Source: Mucilaginibacter gossypiicola
GTDB taxonomy: Bacteria; Bacteroidota; Bacteroidia; Sphingobacteriales; Sphingobacteriaceae
Reading direction: 5' to 3'
Assembly: GCF_900110105.1 (NCBI RefSeq)
Contig: NZ_FOCL01000007.1
Location: forward strand, 310,001 to 374,000
DNA length: 64,000 nucleotides
The notes under the pieces are model-generated. The model searched no databases, was not told the DNA's origin, and was given only the letters and a program-made list of their open reading frames with translations. Both the position numbers and the translations under genes were made by a program. Each line of letters starts with the position of its first letter. Within the stretch, counting starts at the first letter, position 1. This document shows positions 33,266 to 43,208 of this stretch, piece by piece.

Positions 33266-34009
33266 ATGAAGCTATATATGATGAATATTAAATACAGAAC
33301 AGTATTGCTTATAGTTACCCTGATGATTTTGGTAGGGTTAAGATTACAGGCGCAGCGCCCTCCGGCCAAGATAGACAGTATAACCGCTAACGATATCAAC
33401 CGAAGTATCGCGCCATTCTTTATCCCGGCAACTACCTTAAAAATGAGTCCTGATGCCGATGGATTTATTCGTCGCTGGCTGCTTTTGGAGCCTGTTAATA
33501 AATCAATACGCAGTAATCTTGTTTTTACAGACAGCTATCTTAAAAAGGAATTTGAAACAGATTATTTCCCAAATCAATTTACAGTTGTACCGAAAGATGG
33601 AGAAATCGTAAAAGTAGGAGGGCAGCAGTTGTTATGGCATGCATTGGAAAGCCCGGATTTCAATGTTAAACTGTTTCGCTTTGCGTATGGGTTAAAAAAG
33701 CAGACTTATGCGGTATTGTTTTGGGCAGTAACTGTGGTTAACAGTCCGCGGGAGATGAAAAATGTACGGCTGGCGGTGGGTTCAAACGGAGGATCGGCCT
33801 GGTGGCTGAATGGTAACCAGGCAGTGGTTCTTGATGGCGACCGGCGCATGGTGATGGATGATTGTGTATCGCCCCGATTAACACTTAATAAAGGTAAAAA
33901 TATCATAAGGGGGGCAGTGATCAACGGGCCCGGACTTAGTGATTTTTGTGTCCGTTTGCTGGATGAAAAAGGAGCGCCGGTAAAAGATCTGACCATCAGC
34001 CTGAAATAA
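33266..34009 (+). CDS. Secreted protein of unknown function, first gene of the xylan locus
   Basis: A 247-residue exported protein (signal peptide to about 30, LRLQAQ). The middle and C-terminal part reads as a beta-sandwich with many aromatic and glycine turns (WLLLEPVN, FRFAYGLKKQTYAVLFWAVTVV, AVGSNGGSAWWLNGNQAV, GDRRMVMDDCVSPRLTLNKG). SNGGSAWWLNG followed by a GDR segment recalls PA14/CBM-like modules. It is probably carbohydrate-binding or an accessory to the enzymes that follow; no catalytic triad was seen. It begins an operon with the GH43 gene 30 bases downstream. Confidence 0.75.
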   Translation: MKLYMMNIKYRTVLLIVTLMILVGLRLQAQRPPAKIDSITANDINRSIAPFFIPATTLKMSPDADGFIRRWLLLEPVNKSIRSNLVFTDSYLKKEFETDYFPNQFTVVPKDGEIVKVGGQQLLWHALESPDFNVKLFRFAYGLKKQTYAVLFWAVTVVNSPREMKNVRLAVGSNGGSAWWLNGNQAVVLDGDRRMVMDDCVSPRLTLNKGKNIIRGAVINGPGLSDFCVRLLDEKGAPVKDLTISLK

Positions 34010-34039
34010 ACTAATCTGTTTTAACATCGAATTTTTGTT

Positions 34040-35482
34040 ATGAAATTAAAAATACTAAGCACTACAACCCTGTTTTTATTATGGCTGATCGAAAACGCGG
34101 TAGCACAGATTGGAAAGCCATTTATACATGATCCTTCAACCATAGCTGTGTCCAATGGAAAGTATTTCACATTCGGAACATTTGGGGGCGGATTGATATC
34201 CGAAGATGGCTGGACATGGCAAGGCGGGGCGGTGCGGCCAGGCCGCGGGGCTGCTCCGGATGTGCTGAAAATTGGCGACCGCTACCTTGTTGTGTACGGC
34301 GCTACCGGCGGTGGCCTGGCGGGCGGCCACAACGGAAAGATACTAACCATGTGGAATAAGTCGCTTGATCCTGAATCACCGGATTTTAAATATTCTGAAG
34401 CAGTAGTAGTTGCCTCATCTGATGGTATAGAGGATAATGACGCGATAGATCCGGGGCTGCTTCTCGACCCAACCGATGGCCGGTTATGGTTATCTTACGG
34501 GACCTATTTTGGGTATATCCGCCTTGTGGAGCTTGATCCTAAAACGGGTAAACGTATCAAAGGCAATAAAGCCTTAAATATAGCTATTGATTGTGAAGCA
34601 TCAGATTTAATTTACCGTGACGGATGGTACTATCTGCTCGGAACACATGGTACGTGTTGTGATGGCGCAAACTCTACTTATAATATTGTTGTTGGCCGAT
34701 CCCGGAAAGTAACCGGCCCGTACCTTGATAACATTGGCAGACCAATGTTAAAGGGAGGTGGCAAAATGGTAGTGATGGCCGGGGACAGGATGATCGGTCC
34801 GGGACACTTTGGACGGTTTGTAGTTGGCGACGGCGTTGAAAAGATGTCATGCCACTATGAGGCCGATCTGGATCAGGGTGGTTACAGCGTATTAGGCATC
34901 CGCCCCTTGCTATGGAAAAATGGTTGGCCGGTTGCTGGTGATAACTTTAAAGAGGGGGTTTACGAAATTGAATCTGAACGAAGGGGATATGCCCTGGAAT
35001 TAGGCGTTGATTTTACAAGAATGCCCGGCGGGATGCGCTTTAATCGCAACAATGATGAGCCGGTAAAGCCAGTACCATCGCAGGAGCTTGCAGATGTGAT
35101 CAAAACCTGGCCTACCGGAGATATCAAAGTAAGAATAAGTGATTATATGTTTCGTCCGCATCAAAAATGGGCAATTTCACCTGTTCCAAACGCAGGCGGA
35201 TATCTCGGCGGGCCCTATTACAAAATAGTAATTGCCGGAACAGAACGCGCACTGGCAGCAACAGCTGCAGCCGAACTGATAACCGTGCCCGCGTTTACCG
35301 GCGCACCGGAACAACTATGGCGAATTGATCAGTTGACCGACGGAACTTACAGGATTATGCCAAAGATTGTGCCGGGTTCGAAAGAGCAGCTGGCGTTAGT
35401 TTCTGCCGGAGATAGCACACCTGCACTCGGCAGGTTTGATAAGAATAGCGATAACTCTAAATGGAATTTTAGGGTTCATTGA
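34040..35482 (+). CDS. GH43 enzyme, arabinanase-like, with C-terminal trefoil-like domain
   Basis: A 480-residue secreted glycoside hydrolase (signal peptide to about 23). Five-bladed GH43 propeller with base D31 (FIHDPS), pKa-modulating D137 (AIDPGLLLD) and acid E186 (DCEASDLIYRDGWYYL). The segment GTCCDGANSTYNIVVGRSRKVTGPYLD is typical of the endo-arabinanase branch. Residues from about 375 (HQKWAISP to QLWRIDQL) look like a ricin-type or other sugar-binding trefoil. In this locus it probably removes arabinose-containing side chains or acts on co-occurring arabinan. Confidence 0.88.
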   Translation: MKLKILSTTTLFLLWLIENAVAQIGKPFIHDPSTIAVSNGKYFTFGTFGGGLISEDGWTWQGGAVRPGRGAAPDVLKIGDRYLVVYGATGGGLAGGHNGKILTMWNKSLDPESPDFKYSEAVVVASSDGIEDNDAIDPGLLLDPTDGRLWLSYGTYFGYIRLVELDPKTGKRIKGNKALNIAIDCEASDLIYRDGWYYLLGTHGTCCDGANSTYNIVVGRSRKVTGPYLDNIGRPMLKGGGKMVVMAGDRMIGPGHFGRFVVGDGVEKMSCHYEADLDQGGYSVLGIRPLLWKNGWPVAGDNFKEGVYEIESERRGYALELGVDFTRMPGGMRFNRNNDEPVKPVPSQELADVIKTWPTGDIKVRISDYMFRPHQKWAISPVPNAGGYLGGPYYKIVIAGTERALAATAAAELITVPAFTGAPEQLWRIDQLTDGTYRIMPKIVPGSKEQLALVSAGDSTPALGRFDKNSDNSKWNFRVH

Positions 35483-35555
35483 GGCAGCCTCAAAAAACTT
35501 GCACCGTTGTTGTTTTAAACTAAGCGGGCTTGTGTTGTTTAAATATATTTTAAGT

Positions 35556-35593
35556 ACGCTTAATTGCGGGTAAAGCAATTAAGCGTGTTTTTT
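35556..35593 (+). terminator. Strong intrinsic terminator just upstream of the second GH43 gene
   Basis: Perfect 12-bp arms ACGCTTAATTGC (35556-35567) and GCAATTAAGCGT (35575-35586), 7-nt loop, then a T-run that ends two bases before the ATG at 35595. It separates the first two genes from the following GH43 genes. Confidence 0.8.
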
Positions 35594-35594
35594 A

Positions 35595-37184
35595 ATGCAG
35601 ACATATCTCATGAGTAAAATGTTTATTAGCCTTGGCTGGGCTTTCGCGTGTTTTTGGTTGGGTATTCATACGTCTATGGCCCAAACGGCTCACAATCCTA
35701 TTATTTATGCGGATGTGCCCGATATTTCGATAATAAGGGTAGGTAAAACTTACTATATGAGCAGCACAACCATGCACATGAGTCCCGGGGTGCCGATTAT
35801 GAAATCAACCGATTTGGTAAACTGGAAGCTTGTTAGCTATGCCTACGATGTTTTGGATGATACCGATGATCTAAACCTGAATAATGGCCAAAGCAGCTAC
35901 GGAAAGGGTTCATGGGCAAGCAGCCTGCGTTATCATAACGGCGTTTACTACGTGTCTACCTTTGCGGGCAATACCGGTAAAACGTATATTTATAGTACTC
36001 GGGATATTGAAAAAGGTCCCTGGAAAGCCATATCCTTTAAACCGAGCCTGCATGATCATTCTATGTTTTTTGATGATGATGGTAAAGTTTACATGGTTTA
36101 TGGAAGCGGACGCCTCATGTTAACCCAGTTGAAGGATGATCTTTCCGGATTAAAACCCGATGCAAAACCGCAGGTTTTGATAGAAAATGCCAGCCTCCCT
36201 GCCGGTCCCAATTTAGGTTTACCTGCCGAGGGTTCACAGCTCTTCAAAATAAAAGGTAAATACTACCTCTTCAATATTTCTTGGCCGCGCGGCGGGATGC
36301 GAAGCGTGATCATCCACCGGGCAGATCATCTTACCGGCCCGTATGAAGGGAAGCTGGCGTTACAGGATAAAGGTGTAGCGCAGGGAGGCCTGATCAATAC
36401 GCCCGATGGCCGGTGGTTCGCTTATTTGTTTCGCGATTTTGGGGCGGTAGGAAGGGTACCTTACCTGGTGCCGGTAAAGTGGGAAGACGGCTGGCCGGTA
36501 TTGGGTACAAACCATCAGGTGCCTGATACTATCGCGTTAGCGCCAAACCGGTCATTAATGCCGGGCATCATCTCGTCCGACGAATTTAACCGCCAACCCG
36601 GGGAACGCGAGTTACCTCTGGTTTGGCAATGGAATCATAACCCGGTTAATGATCTATGGTCTGTAAAACAGCGTAAGGGATACCTTAGGCTAACTACAGG
36701 GAGGCTTGATACAACTTTACTAACATCAAAAAATACCCTCACCCAACGCACGTTCGGGCCGGAGTGCTCAGCCATAACGGCAATTGATGTATCCTCATTA
36801 AAAGATGGTGACCGTACCGGGCTTGCCTTGTTGCAGCAAAAATTTGGATGGGTAGGCGTAAAGGTACAAAACGGGAGTAAATTCATTGTCATGGTAAAGG
36901 CACTGGGCGCTTTACCGATAGAAACAGAAGGGGTTCCATTAAACCGAAACCGGGTGTATTTAAAGGCAGCTTGCGATTTTAAAGACAGGGCAGACAAAGC
37001 TTATTTTTACTACAGCCTTGACGGTCATAATTGGACAACAATCGGAGATCCGCTTCAAATGGCTTACACCATTCCGCACTTCATGGGTTACAGGTTTGGT
37101 CTTTTTAATTACGCCACAAAAACCGCGGGAGGGTACGCCGACTTTGATTATTTCAGGGTAAGCGATAAAATAACTGCCCAATAA
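35595..37184 (+). CDS. GH43 beta-xylosidase/arabinofuranosidase with C-terminal beta-sandwich
   Basis: A 529-residue secreted GH43 enzyme. The catalytic set is D43 (YADVPDISIIRVG), D154 (HDHSMFFDDDG) and E212 (PAEGSQLFKIKGKYYLF). The C-terminal sandwich from about 320 (SDEFNR, LPLVWQWNHNPV onward) is the GH43_C2 type that shapes the active site of subfamily 10-12 enzymes. It would release arabinose or xylose from arabinoxylan oligomers. The first ATG abuts a terminator T-run, so ATGs at 35610 or 35619 may be the real start; the signal peptide is present in each case. Confidence 0.88.
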   Translation: MQTYLMSKMFISLGWAFACFWLGIHTSMAQTAHNPIIYADVPDISIIRVGKTYYMSSTTMHMSPGVPIMKSTDLVNWKLVSYAYDVLDDTDDLNLNNGQSSYGKGSWASSLRYHNGVYYVSTFAGNTGKTYIYSTRDIEKGPWKAISFKPSLHDHSMFFDDDGKVYMVYGSGRLMLTQLKDDLSGLKPDAKPQVLIENASLPAGPNLGLPAEGSQLFKIKGKYYLFNISWPRGGMRSVIIHRADHLTGPYEGKLALQDKGVAQGGLINTPDGRWFAYLFRDFGAVGRVPYLVPVKWEDGWPVLGTNHQVPDTIALAPNRSLMPGIISSDEFNRQPGERELPLVWQWNHNPVNDLWSVKQRKGYLRLTTGRLDTTLLTSKNTLTQRTFGPECSAITAIDVSSLKDGDRTGLALLQQKFGWVGVKVQNGSKFIVMVKALGALPIETEGVPLNRNRVYLKAACDFKDRADKAYFYYSLDGHNWTTIGDPLQMAYTIPHFMGYRFGLFNYATKTAGGYADFDYFRVSDKITAQ

Positions 37185-37322
37185 TACCAGGCAGGAGCGC
37201 TTGTTTAAAGAAAAACGCCCTTTATAATTTTGCATCGCTTTTATTTAAATAAACACCAGGAGCTGACACGATAGTTAGCATACAAGCCAAACGAGGTTAA
37301 AAAAACTAACAACAGAGTAAAA

Positions 37323-38675
37323 ATGATAAAGAATTTTAGGAGATGCGCGGCGCTATTGGCTTTCATATTATGGTTTAACGGCCTGATGGCGCAAAATCCG
37401 CTTATCCAGAACCAGTTTTCTGCCGACCCATCGGCCCGTGTTTTTAATGGTAAAGTATATCTTTATCCTTCGCATGATATTCCTGTAACGCCCGGACATG
37501 GCAAACCGGGTTGGTTTTGTATGCAGGATTATCACGTATTTTCATCACCTAACCTTACCGATTGGACCGATCATGGCGTAATTGTAAGTCAAACTACCGT
37601 GCCCTGGGCTGATTCTACCGCGTATAGCATGTGGGCGCCCGACTGTATTGAGCGAAACGGAAAATATTATTTCTATTTCCCGGCTACAGCAAAGTCCGGT
37701 ACCAACAAAGGGTTCTCGGTAGGAGTAGCGATAGCCGATAAGCCTTATGGTCCCTTCGTTCCGCAACCCTTGCCCATTGCAGGGATCCATGGTATCGATC
37801 CCAATGTACAAATTGACAAAGACGGACAGGCCTATATTTATTGGGCGCAGGGAAACCTGTATGGCGCTAAGCTTAAGGCCAACATGACAGAACTTGACTC
37901 AGAGCCGGTAAAACTGGAAGGTTTCCCTGATAAAGGTTTAAAAGAAGGGCCATACTTGTTTGAACGGAAAGGTATTTACTATATGACGTATCCGCATGTT
38001 GCCAATAAAACAGAGCGGCTTGAATACGCAATGTCGGCCAGCCCGCTGGGCCCTTTTAAATATGCAGGCGTATTGATGGATGAATCTGCCTCGGGCTGCT
38101 GGACAAACCATCAATCTATCATCAAATTTAAAGATCAATGGTACCTGTTTTATCATAATGACGATTTATCACCAAGCTTTGATAAAAACAGGTCGGTGAG
38201 GGCCGATAGTTTGTTTTTTAATGAAGATGGCACCATTCGCAAAGTTATACCTACCTTACGTGGTGTTGGTGTAACCGCCTCATCTGCAAAAATACAGGTA
38301 GACAGGTTTAGTGCTACAAGTGCGGATGGGGTGGCGGTAACGTTTCTTGATACGCTAAATAAATTTAAGGGCTGGAAAACCACTTTCAGTAAAGCCATGG
38401 CCTGGGTAAAATATAACAGTGTGTTTTTTGTAAAGAAAACAGCGGGAACCGTTTATGTAAATGCATGTTCGGCAACAGGAGGAACTTTATTAATCAGTAC
38501 CGATAGTACCAACGATAAACCGGGTAAGGTTATAGCAAAATTAATTATTCCGAAAGGAAATGATTGGCACATCGTTACAAAATCAGGCTTATCACTGCCT
38601 GCAGGCATTAAAAACCTTACAATACAATCAGAAGGCGACGCGCTTGTTAATGTTGACTGGATAAGCTTTAAATAA
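37323..38675 (+). CDS. GH43 enzyme with C-terminal CBM6-like domain
   Basis: A 450-residue secreted protein (signal peptide to about 24). GH43 catalytic residues D35 (SADPSARV), D159 (GIDPNVQIDKDG) and E208 (LKEGPYLFERKGIYYMTY). From about 330 a CBM6-like sandwich ends VNVDWISFK. The layout resembles arabinoxylan arabinofuranohydrolases, which take arabinose off the xylan backbone. It is followed by a bidirectional terminator facing the HTCS gene. Confidence 0.88.
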   Translation: MIKNFRRCAALLAFILWFNGLMAQNPLIQNQFSADPSARVFNGKVYLYPSHDIPVTPGHGKPGWFCMQDYHVFSSPNLTDWTDHGVIVSQTTVPWADSTAYSMWAPDCIERNGKYYFYFPATAKSGTNKGFSVGVAIADKPYGPFVPQPLPIAGIHGIDPNVQIDKDGQAYIYWAQGNLYGAKLKANMTELDSEPVKLEGFPDKGLKEGPYLFERKGIYYMTYPHVANKTERLEYAMSASPLGPFKYAGVLMDESASGCWTNHQSIIKFKDQWYLFYHNDDLSPSFDKNRSVRADSLFFNEDGTIRKVIPTLRGVGVTASSAKIQVDRFSATSADGVAVTFLDTLNKFKGWKTTFSKAMAWVKYNSVFFVKKTAGTVYVNACSATGGTLLISTDSTNDKPGKVIAKLIIPKGNDWHIVTKSGLSLPAGIKNLTIQSEGDALVNVDWISFK

Positions 38676-38698
38676 GTATTCAGATAAAAAAAATTGCC

Positions 38699-38724
38699 GT
38701 CGGGACACAATTATTTGTCCCGAC
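38699..38724. terminator. Bidirectional terminator between GH43 and HTCS
   Basis: GTCGGGACA (38699-38707) and TGTCCCGAC (38716-38724), perfect 9-bp arms between convergent genes. An A-run (38686-38693) gives a T-run for minus-strand transcripts. Confidence 0.8.
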
Positions 38725-38748
38725 ATTTAAACATTGAGCTTTTTTCAA

Positions 38749-41700
38749 TTACAAGGCCATTACCTTGTTGTTCTCCATCTTCCGGTAGTCAGACGGCAGC
38801 ATATTAAACTTCTCCTTAAACGATCTTGAAAAATAATGCGGGGTAGCAAATCCTGCTTCATAGGCTATTTGCGTAACTGTTAAATCGCTTTTAAGAAGCA
38901 ATATCGCGGCACGGTCAAGTTTATAGGAACGGATAAATTCGACAGGGGGGAGGCCAGTAAGGTCGAATATTTTTGTGTAGAGGGCACCCCTGCTCATCGA
39001 CAAATGTTCGCTAAGGTCCACAACAGAAAATTTTGGATTATTCAGGTTGCCGTCAATATAATTGATCACCCTATTTAAAAACTTTTCTCCGCTCGATTCT
39101 ACTTCTATATCGGGATGCACCACCGTTAATTGCTTTTTATAGGTGTTTTTAAGCTGGGTGTTGAGTTGCAGTAAATTTTTAATTTTGATATTTAAGATAT
39201 CAAAATTAAAGGGTTTGGTGAGGTAGTCATTTGCTCCGGATTCCAACCCCCGCAGCTGCTCTTCTTCGCCGGTGCAGGCGGTAAGCATTATAAACGGGAT
39301 GTGACTCGTACGTTTGTCCGCTTTTATTTTCCTGCTTAGCGTGATACCGTTCATAAATGGCATGGTTACATCACTGATAATCAAATCCGGATGACATGAT
39401 AGCGCCTTATCCCATCCCTCGGTACCGTTGGCAGCCTCAACAACTTTATACTGCGCCAACAAATTATCTTTAATGTAATAACGAAATTCGTCGTTATCTT
39501 CCACAATAAGCAGCACTGGCCTATCAGTAAGGGCCTGGGCATTATTTCTTTTTATGCGTTGATCTTTTTCTTTTACATCTGTGTTTACCGGCAACTCAAT
39601 CTCTACCGGCTTAGCAGCAAATACCTCAAGCGGAAGCAATACGCTAAAATCCGAACCATTTCCTAATTTACTTTCAACGGTAATGCTGCCACCGTGCATT
39701 TCAACAAACTCTTTTGTAATAGACAGGCCAATTCCACTTCCGGGTTTTATGTTTTCTATATCGGTATTTTCTGCCTGGTAAAACCGCTTAAATATCAAAT
39801 GTTTTCTATGAGGGTCAATGCCAATGCCAGTGTCACTTATTTTAAATTCCAGCATTGTTTTATCTGTTTGAGATATGGGATGCTGGGTAATATGAACAGA
39901 AACCGTCCCGCCAGGTAATGTAAATTTGAAGGCGTTAGAGAGTAGATTAAACAAAATACGCTCCACTTTATCATGATCAAAGCGTACAAATAATTTATCT
40001 TCCGGAGCTTTAAAATCAAGGGTGATGTTTTTTGATTCCGACAGGTCGTGAAAAGAATCCACAACGTCGCTTATAAACGAATTTATTTCACCTTCACCCA
40101 GGTTGAGCTTTAATTCCTGCTCTTCCAATTTTCGGAAATCTAAAAGCTGGTTTACTAAATTTAAAAGTCTTCGTGCGTTTCGCCGGATTACTGCCAGCTG
40201 GCCTGTTGTCTGCTCATCTTTATGCGTGGCCAACAGTTTATCTGCCGGTGCCATGATCAGCGAAATTGGTGTACGGAATTCATGGCTTAGGTTGGTAATA
40301 AATTTAATTTTTAACAAATCAAGCTCATGTAGCCGTTCTGCCTCCCTTCGTTCGTGCTCTAACGCCAGTTTGCCTTTTAATTTTTTGATCCCTCTGTGCC
40401 TGATAAACAGGAGTGCGGCTAAAGCGGTTATCGCGTATAAGAGGTAGGCATACCATGTCATCCATATCGGGGGATGGATCACGATGCGGATCTGCGTTCC
40501 CACGTTGTTCCATACGCCATCATTATTACAGGCGCGCACCATAAAAGTGTATTCGCCAGGATCTAAATTAGTATAATAAGCCGTTGTAGCCGAACCCACA
40601 TAATTCCAGTTTTTATTAAACGGTTTAAGGATGTATGCATATTGGTTTCGCTGCGGAATGGTAAAATTAATTGCCGAATAACTGATTGAAAAGTTTTGTT
40701 TATAATCCAAATCAATTTGCTTAGCTACAGAGATATCTTCTTTGAGAGGCGATTTATTGCCGGATAATACGGTGCTGTTATTTACTTTTAAGGAGGTGAA
40801 AAATACGGGCGGCACGTTGTTGTTGCGCTGCACCTCCTGCTGCGGATCGATATAATTAAAACCCTTATCCCCACCAAAAAAAAGCAGGCCTTTAGTTGTA
40901 CGGATGCCGGATCCATCAATAAAGGCGTTGTTTTGCAGACCATTGCATGCCGAATAATGCGTGAACTTTTTTAGCGTTGTGTTAAACGTACAAATCCCCT
41001 TATCGGTACTTAACCAGATATTGCCGCTGTTGTCTTCCAGCAGTTTATGTACTACCCCGTCTGGCAGTTCTTCGGGAGCCGAATAGCTGACAACTTTTTT
41101 CGTTTTTTGATTAAAGCAAAATAAGCCATCGCCGGCGGTACCAATCCACATATTGCCGTTTTGGTCTTCTAACAGTGAAAATGCGCGGTCAATTGCCATG
41201 CCGGTGGTCAGGTTGTTATATACCCTGAATTTTTGCGTTGCGGGGGTCAATACCGCTATTCCGCTGCCATAGGTACCAATCCAAATGTTGCCTTCACGGT
41301 CTTCTTCAATAGCCCTGATATAACCATTAACAGGCAGCTTTCTTTCCCCGCCATTAGCCTGGGCTGATGTATATTTAAAAAAGGTTCCTGTTTTTGGGTC
41401 AAACACATTAACGCCGCCGCCATTGGTACCAATCCATATTTTGCCATCCCTGCTTTCCTTTATGCTGAAAATTTCATTATGGTTTATATGGTTGATGTCT
41501 GTACCGGCAGTTAACTGTTGATAATTACCTGTTTGGGTGTTGTAGATAAATAAACCGTCCTGGAAAGTTCCAATCCAAAGCTGCTCTCTCCGGTCAAGCA
41601 TCATGGTTAATATCGGTAGCCCGGCCGAGTTGCTTTTTGCTTTAGCTTTGATGGCGATATGGCTGAATAAACCGCTTTTGGTATGAAACAGGTTAAGGCC

Positions 41701-42879
41701 GCCGCCATCTGTCCCCACAAATAAATCTCCCTCTTTGTTTTCTGCAAATGACGAAACAAAAGGCGCGCTTAGTCCTGCAGGGTCATAAGGGTTATTTTGT
41801 TTTGAATTAAACAGGGTAAGGTTTTTGTCATACTTATCTACACCGCCCTGGTAGGTTCCAAGCCAATAAATGCCTTCACTATCATTATATATGCAGCGGA
41901 TAGATTTGCTGCTTACGCTAAACTTGTCCTTATCATCATGATTGTAGCGCTTCACCTTTCCAGATAAGGGATCTAAAATATTCAAACCTCCTTCGGTACC
42001 CACCCAAATTTTATCGCCGCTGGCGGCTATACTGTAAATAAGGTTGCCGCTAAGGCTGCTGTCGTTTTCGGGACTATATTTGAGTGTTTCAAAACTTTTT
42101 AAATCGGGCGATAAAACACTCAGTCCATCATTGGTACCTATCCAAAGCCTGTGCTGGCATTCGGCTATGGTATTAATTCCATCATTCGGGATACCCGAGG
42201 CGTTGTTGTTATCATGCCGGAAAGCGATGAAACTATCCGATTTTTCATTGTAAAGGTACAGACCTTTATCGGTACCGATCCACATGCGCTGTTGGCTATC
42301 CCTAAAAATTGATAATATAATCCCTGAAGAGATCAACCCGGCTTTGAGTTTACCCGGCTGATAAAACTTTTCCTTTTTTGTTTTGGGGTCAAGTACCCAG
42401 ATTCCGTCCGTTGTACCTATCCAAAGCTTGCTATGCCCATCGCCATAAATAGATTTGATGTAACTTTTTGCCGGGTGATTATTTGCCGTACTTCCCTTAA
42501 AAGGGCGAAATTGATCATGGGCACGATCAAAAAGATACAATCCGCCACCCAGTGTACCAACCCAAAACCCACCGGCCTCATCCTCATACATACAGGTAAC
42601 TTCTTTTGATCTGAAGCCCGATTTGTCTGCCGGGTCAAATCGGTAAGGCTTATGTTCCGTACCGTCAAACCTGTCAAGCCCATCGGCGGTTGCAAACCAT
42701 AAAAAACCGTAACGATCTTTCGTTATCGCGTTAACTGTATTTGATAACAAGCCATCGTGCGATGTAATTACCGTAAATCGTATAGTCTGCCCCTGGCATT
42801 GCATTGTGATGCTGGCTATGGTTACTACAATTAAGAATAACCGGTCAACCATAGTTTGTTTAAGTGATAGATTTAACAT
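38749..42879 (-). CDS. Hybrid two-component system (HTCS) sensor-regulator
   Basis: A 1376-residue single-polypeptide sensor kinase and transcription factor. After a signal peptide come about 12-14 two-bladed propeller repeats (about 30-700), a Y_Y_Y domain (about 730-805) and a membrane helix (about 809-828). Then follow HisKA with H866 (SHEFRTP), HATPase (NLLSNAFKF, GIGID), a receiver with D1170 (LIISDVTMPFMNG) and an AraC helix-turn-helix (about 1266-1370). Proteins of this class bind a specific oligosaccharide in the periplasm and activate the neighbouring locus, here presumably a xylo-oligosaccharide. All catalytic residues are intact. Confidence 0.95.
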   Translation of the reverse strand: MLNLSLKQTMVDRLFLIVVTIASITMQCQGQTIRFTVITSHDGLLSNTVNAITKDRYGFLWFATADGLDRFDGTEHKPYRFDPADKSGFRSKEVTCMYEDEAGGFWVGTLGGGLYLFDRAHDQFRPFKGSTANNHPAKSYIKSIYGDGHSKLWIGTTDGIWVLDPKTKKEKFYQPGKLKAGLISSGIILSIFRDSQQRMWIGTDKGLYLYNEKSDSFIAFRHDNNNASGIPNDGINTIAECQHRLWIGTNDGLSVLSPDLKSFETLKYSPENDSSLSGNLIYSIAASGDKIWVGTEGGLNILDPLSGKVKRYNHDDKDKFSVSSKSIRCIYNDSEGIYWLGTYQGGVDKYDKNLTLFNSKQNNPYDPAGLSAPFVSSFAENKEGDLFVGTDGGGLNLFHTKSGLFSHIAIKAKAKSNSAGLPILTMMLDRREQLWIGTFQDGLFIYNTQTGNYQQLTAGTDINHINHNEIFSIKESRDGKIWIGTNGGGVNVFDPKTGTFFKYTSAQANGGERKLPVNGYIRAIEEDREGNIWIGTYGSGIAVLTPATQKFRVYNNLTTGMAIDRAFSLLEDQNGNMWIGTAGDGLFCFNQKTKKVVSYSAPEELPDGVVHKLLEDNSGNIWLSTDKGICTFNTTLKKFTHYSACNGLQNNAFIDGSGIRTTKGLLFFGGDKGFNYIDPQQEVQRNNNVPPVFFTSLKVNNSTVLSGNKSPLKEDISVAKQIDLDYKQNFSISYSAINFTIPQRNQYAYILKPFNKNWNYVGSATTAYYTNLDPGEYTFMVRACNNDGVWNNVGTQIRIVIHPPIWMTWYAYLLYAITALAALLFIRHRGIKKLKGKLALEHERREAERLHELDLLKIKFITNLSHEFRTPISLIMAPADKLLATHKDEQTTGQLAVIRRNARRLLNLVNQLLDFRKLEEQELKLNLGEGEINSFISDVVDSFHDLSESKNITLDFKAPEDKLFVRFDHDKVERILFNLLSNAFKFTLPGGTVSVHITQHPISQTDKTMLEFKISDTGIGIDPHRKHLIFKRFYQAENTDIENIKPGSGIGLSITKEFVEMHGGSITVESKLGNGSDFSVLLPLEVFAAKPVEIELPVNTDVKEKDQRIKRNNAQALTDRPVLLIVEDNDEFRYYIKDNLLAQYKVVEAANGTEGWDKALSCHPDLIISDVTMPFMNGITLSRKIKADKRTSHIPFIMLTACTGEEEQLRGLESGANDYLTKPFNFDILNIKIKNLLQLNTQLKNTYKKQLTVVHPDIEVESSGEKFLNRVINYIDGNLNNPKFSVVDLSEHLSMSRGALYTKIFDLTGLPPVEFIRSYKLDRAAILLLKSDLTVTQIAYEAGFATPHYFSRSFKEKFNMLPSDYRKMENNKVMAL

Positions 42880-43178
42880 AGCTCAAGCCATTTTTAAATC
42901 GTACGCACATCTTTTATGGACTGATGAACATACCGATTAAATATTTCAGAAATTTTGTGGTTTATAACGGTGCGACTTCGAGGATTACTAAAAATCGAAC
43001 AACGTAAATCTAAACTATAGATCAATAAAAAACAATCGATTGCGTGAAAAAATTATAATCTCGTTATTTGGCATTTTTTTGTTTGCCGATCAGCCTGTTT
43101 GTACTTCTCAAAGCGATTTATTTAACCAAAGTGTTAGTTTCTTCAACATTTGTGTCATACAAAATTTTCTTTTCAAGA

Positions 43179-43186
43179 TACTTTTG
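43179..43186 (+). promoter_or_regulatory. -7 element (TACTTTTG) of the second xylan operon
   Basis: Exact TAnnTTTG match 22 bases upstream of the GH43 start at 43209, in the 329-base gap between divergent HTCS and GH43 genes. No -33 TTTG occurs at normal spacing (the nearest is 26 bases away), as expected for an HTCS-activated promoter. I see no other feature in the gap (42880-43208). Confidence 0.5.
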
Positions 43187-43208
43187 AAAGCCAATACCTA
43201 ATACATAT

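Noticed and set aside
33204..43158. Shared HTCS binding motif (CCAAA and GTGTCAT words) upstream of 33266 and 43209
   Set aside because: Matches are 5-7 bases long with different spacing, close to chance in AT-rich DNA; needs a proper motif search with homologous loci.
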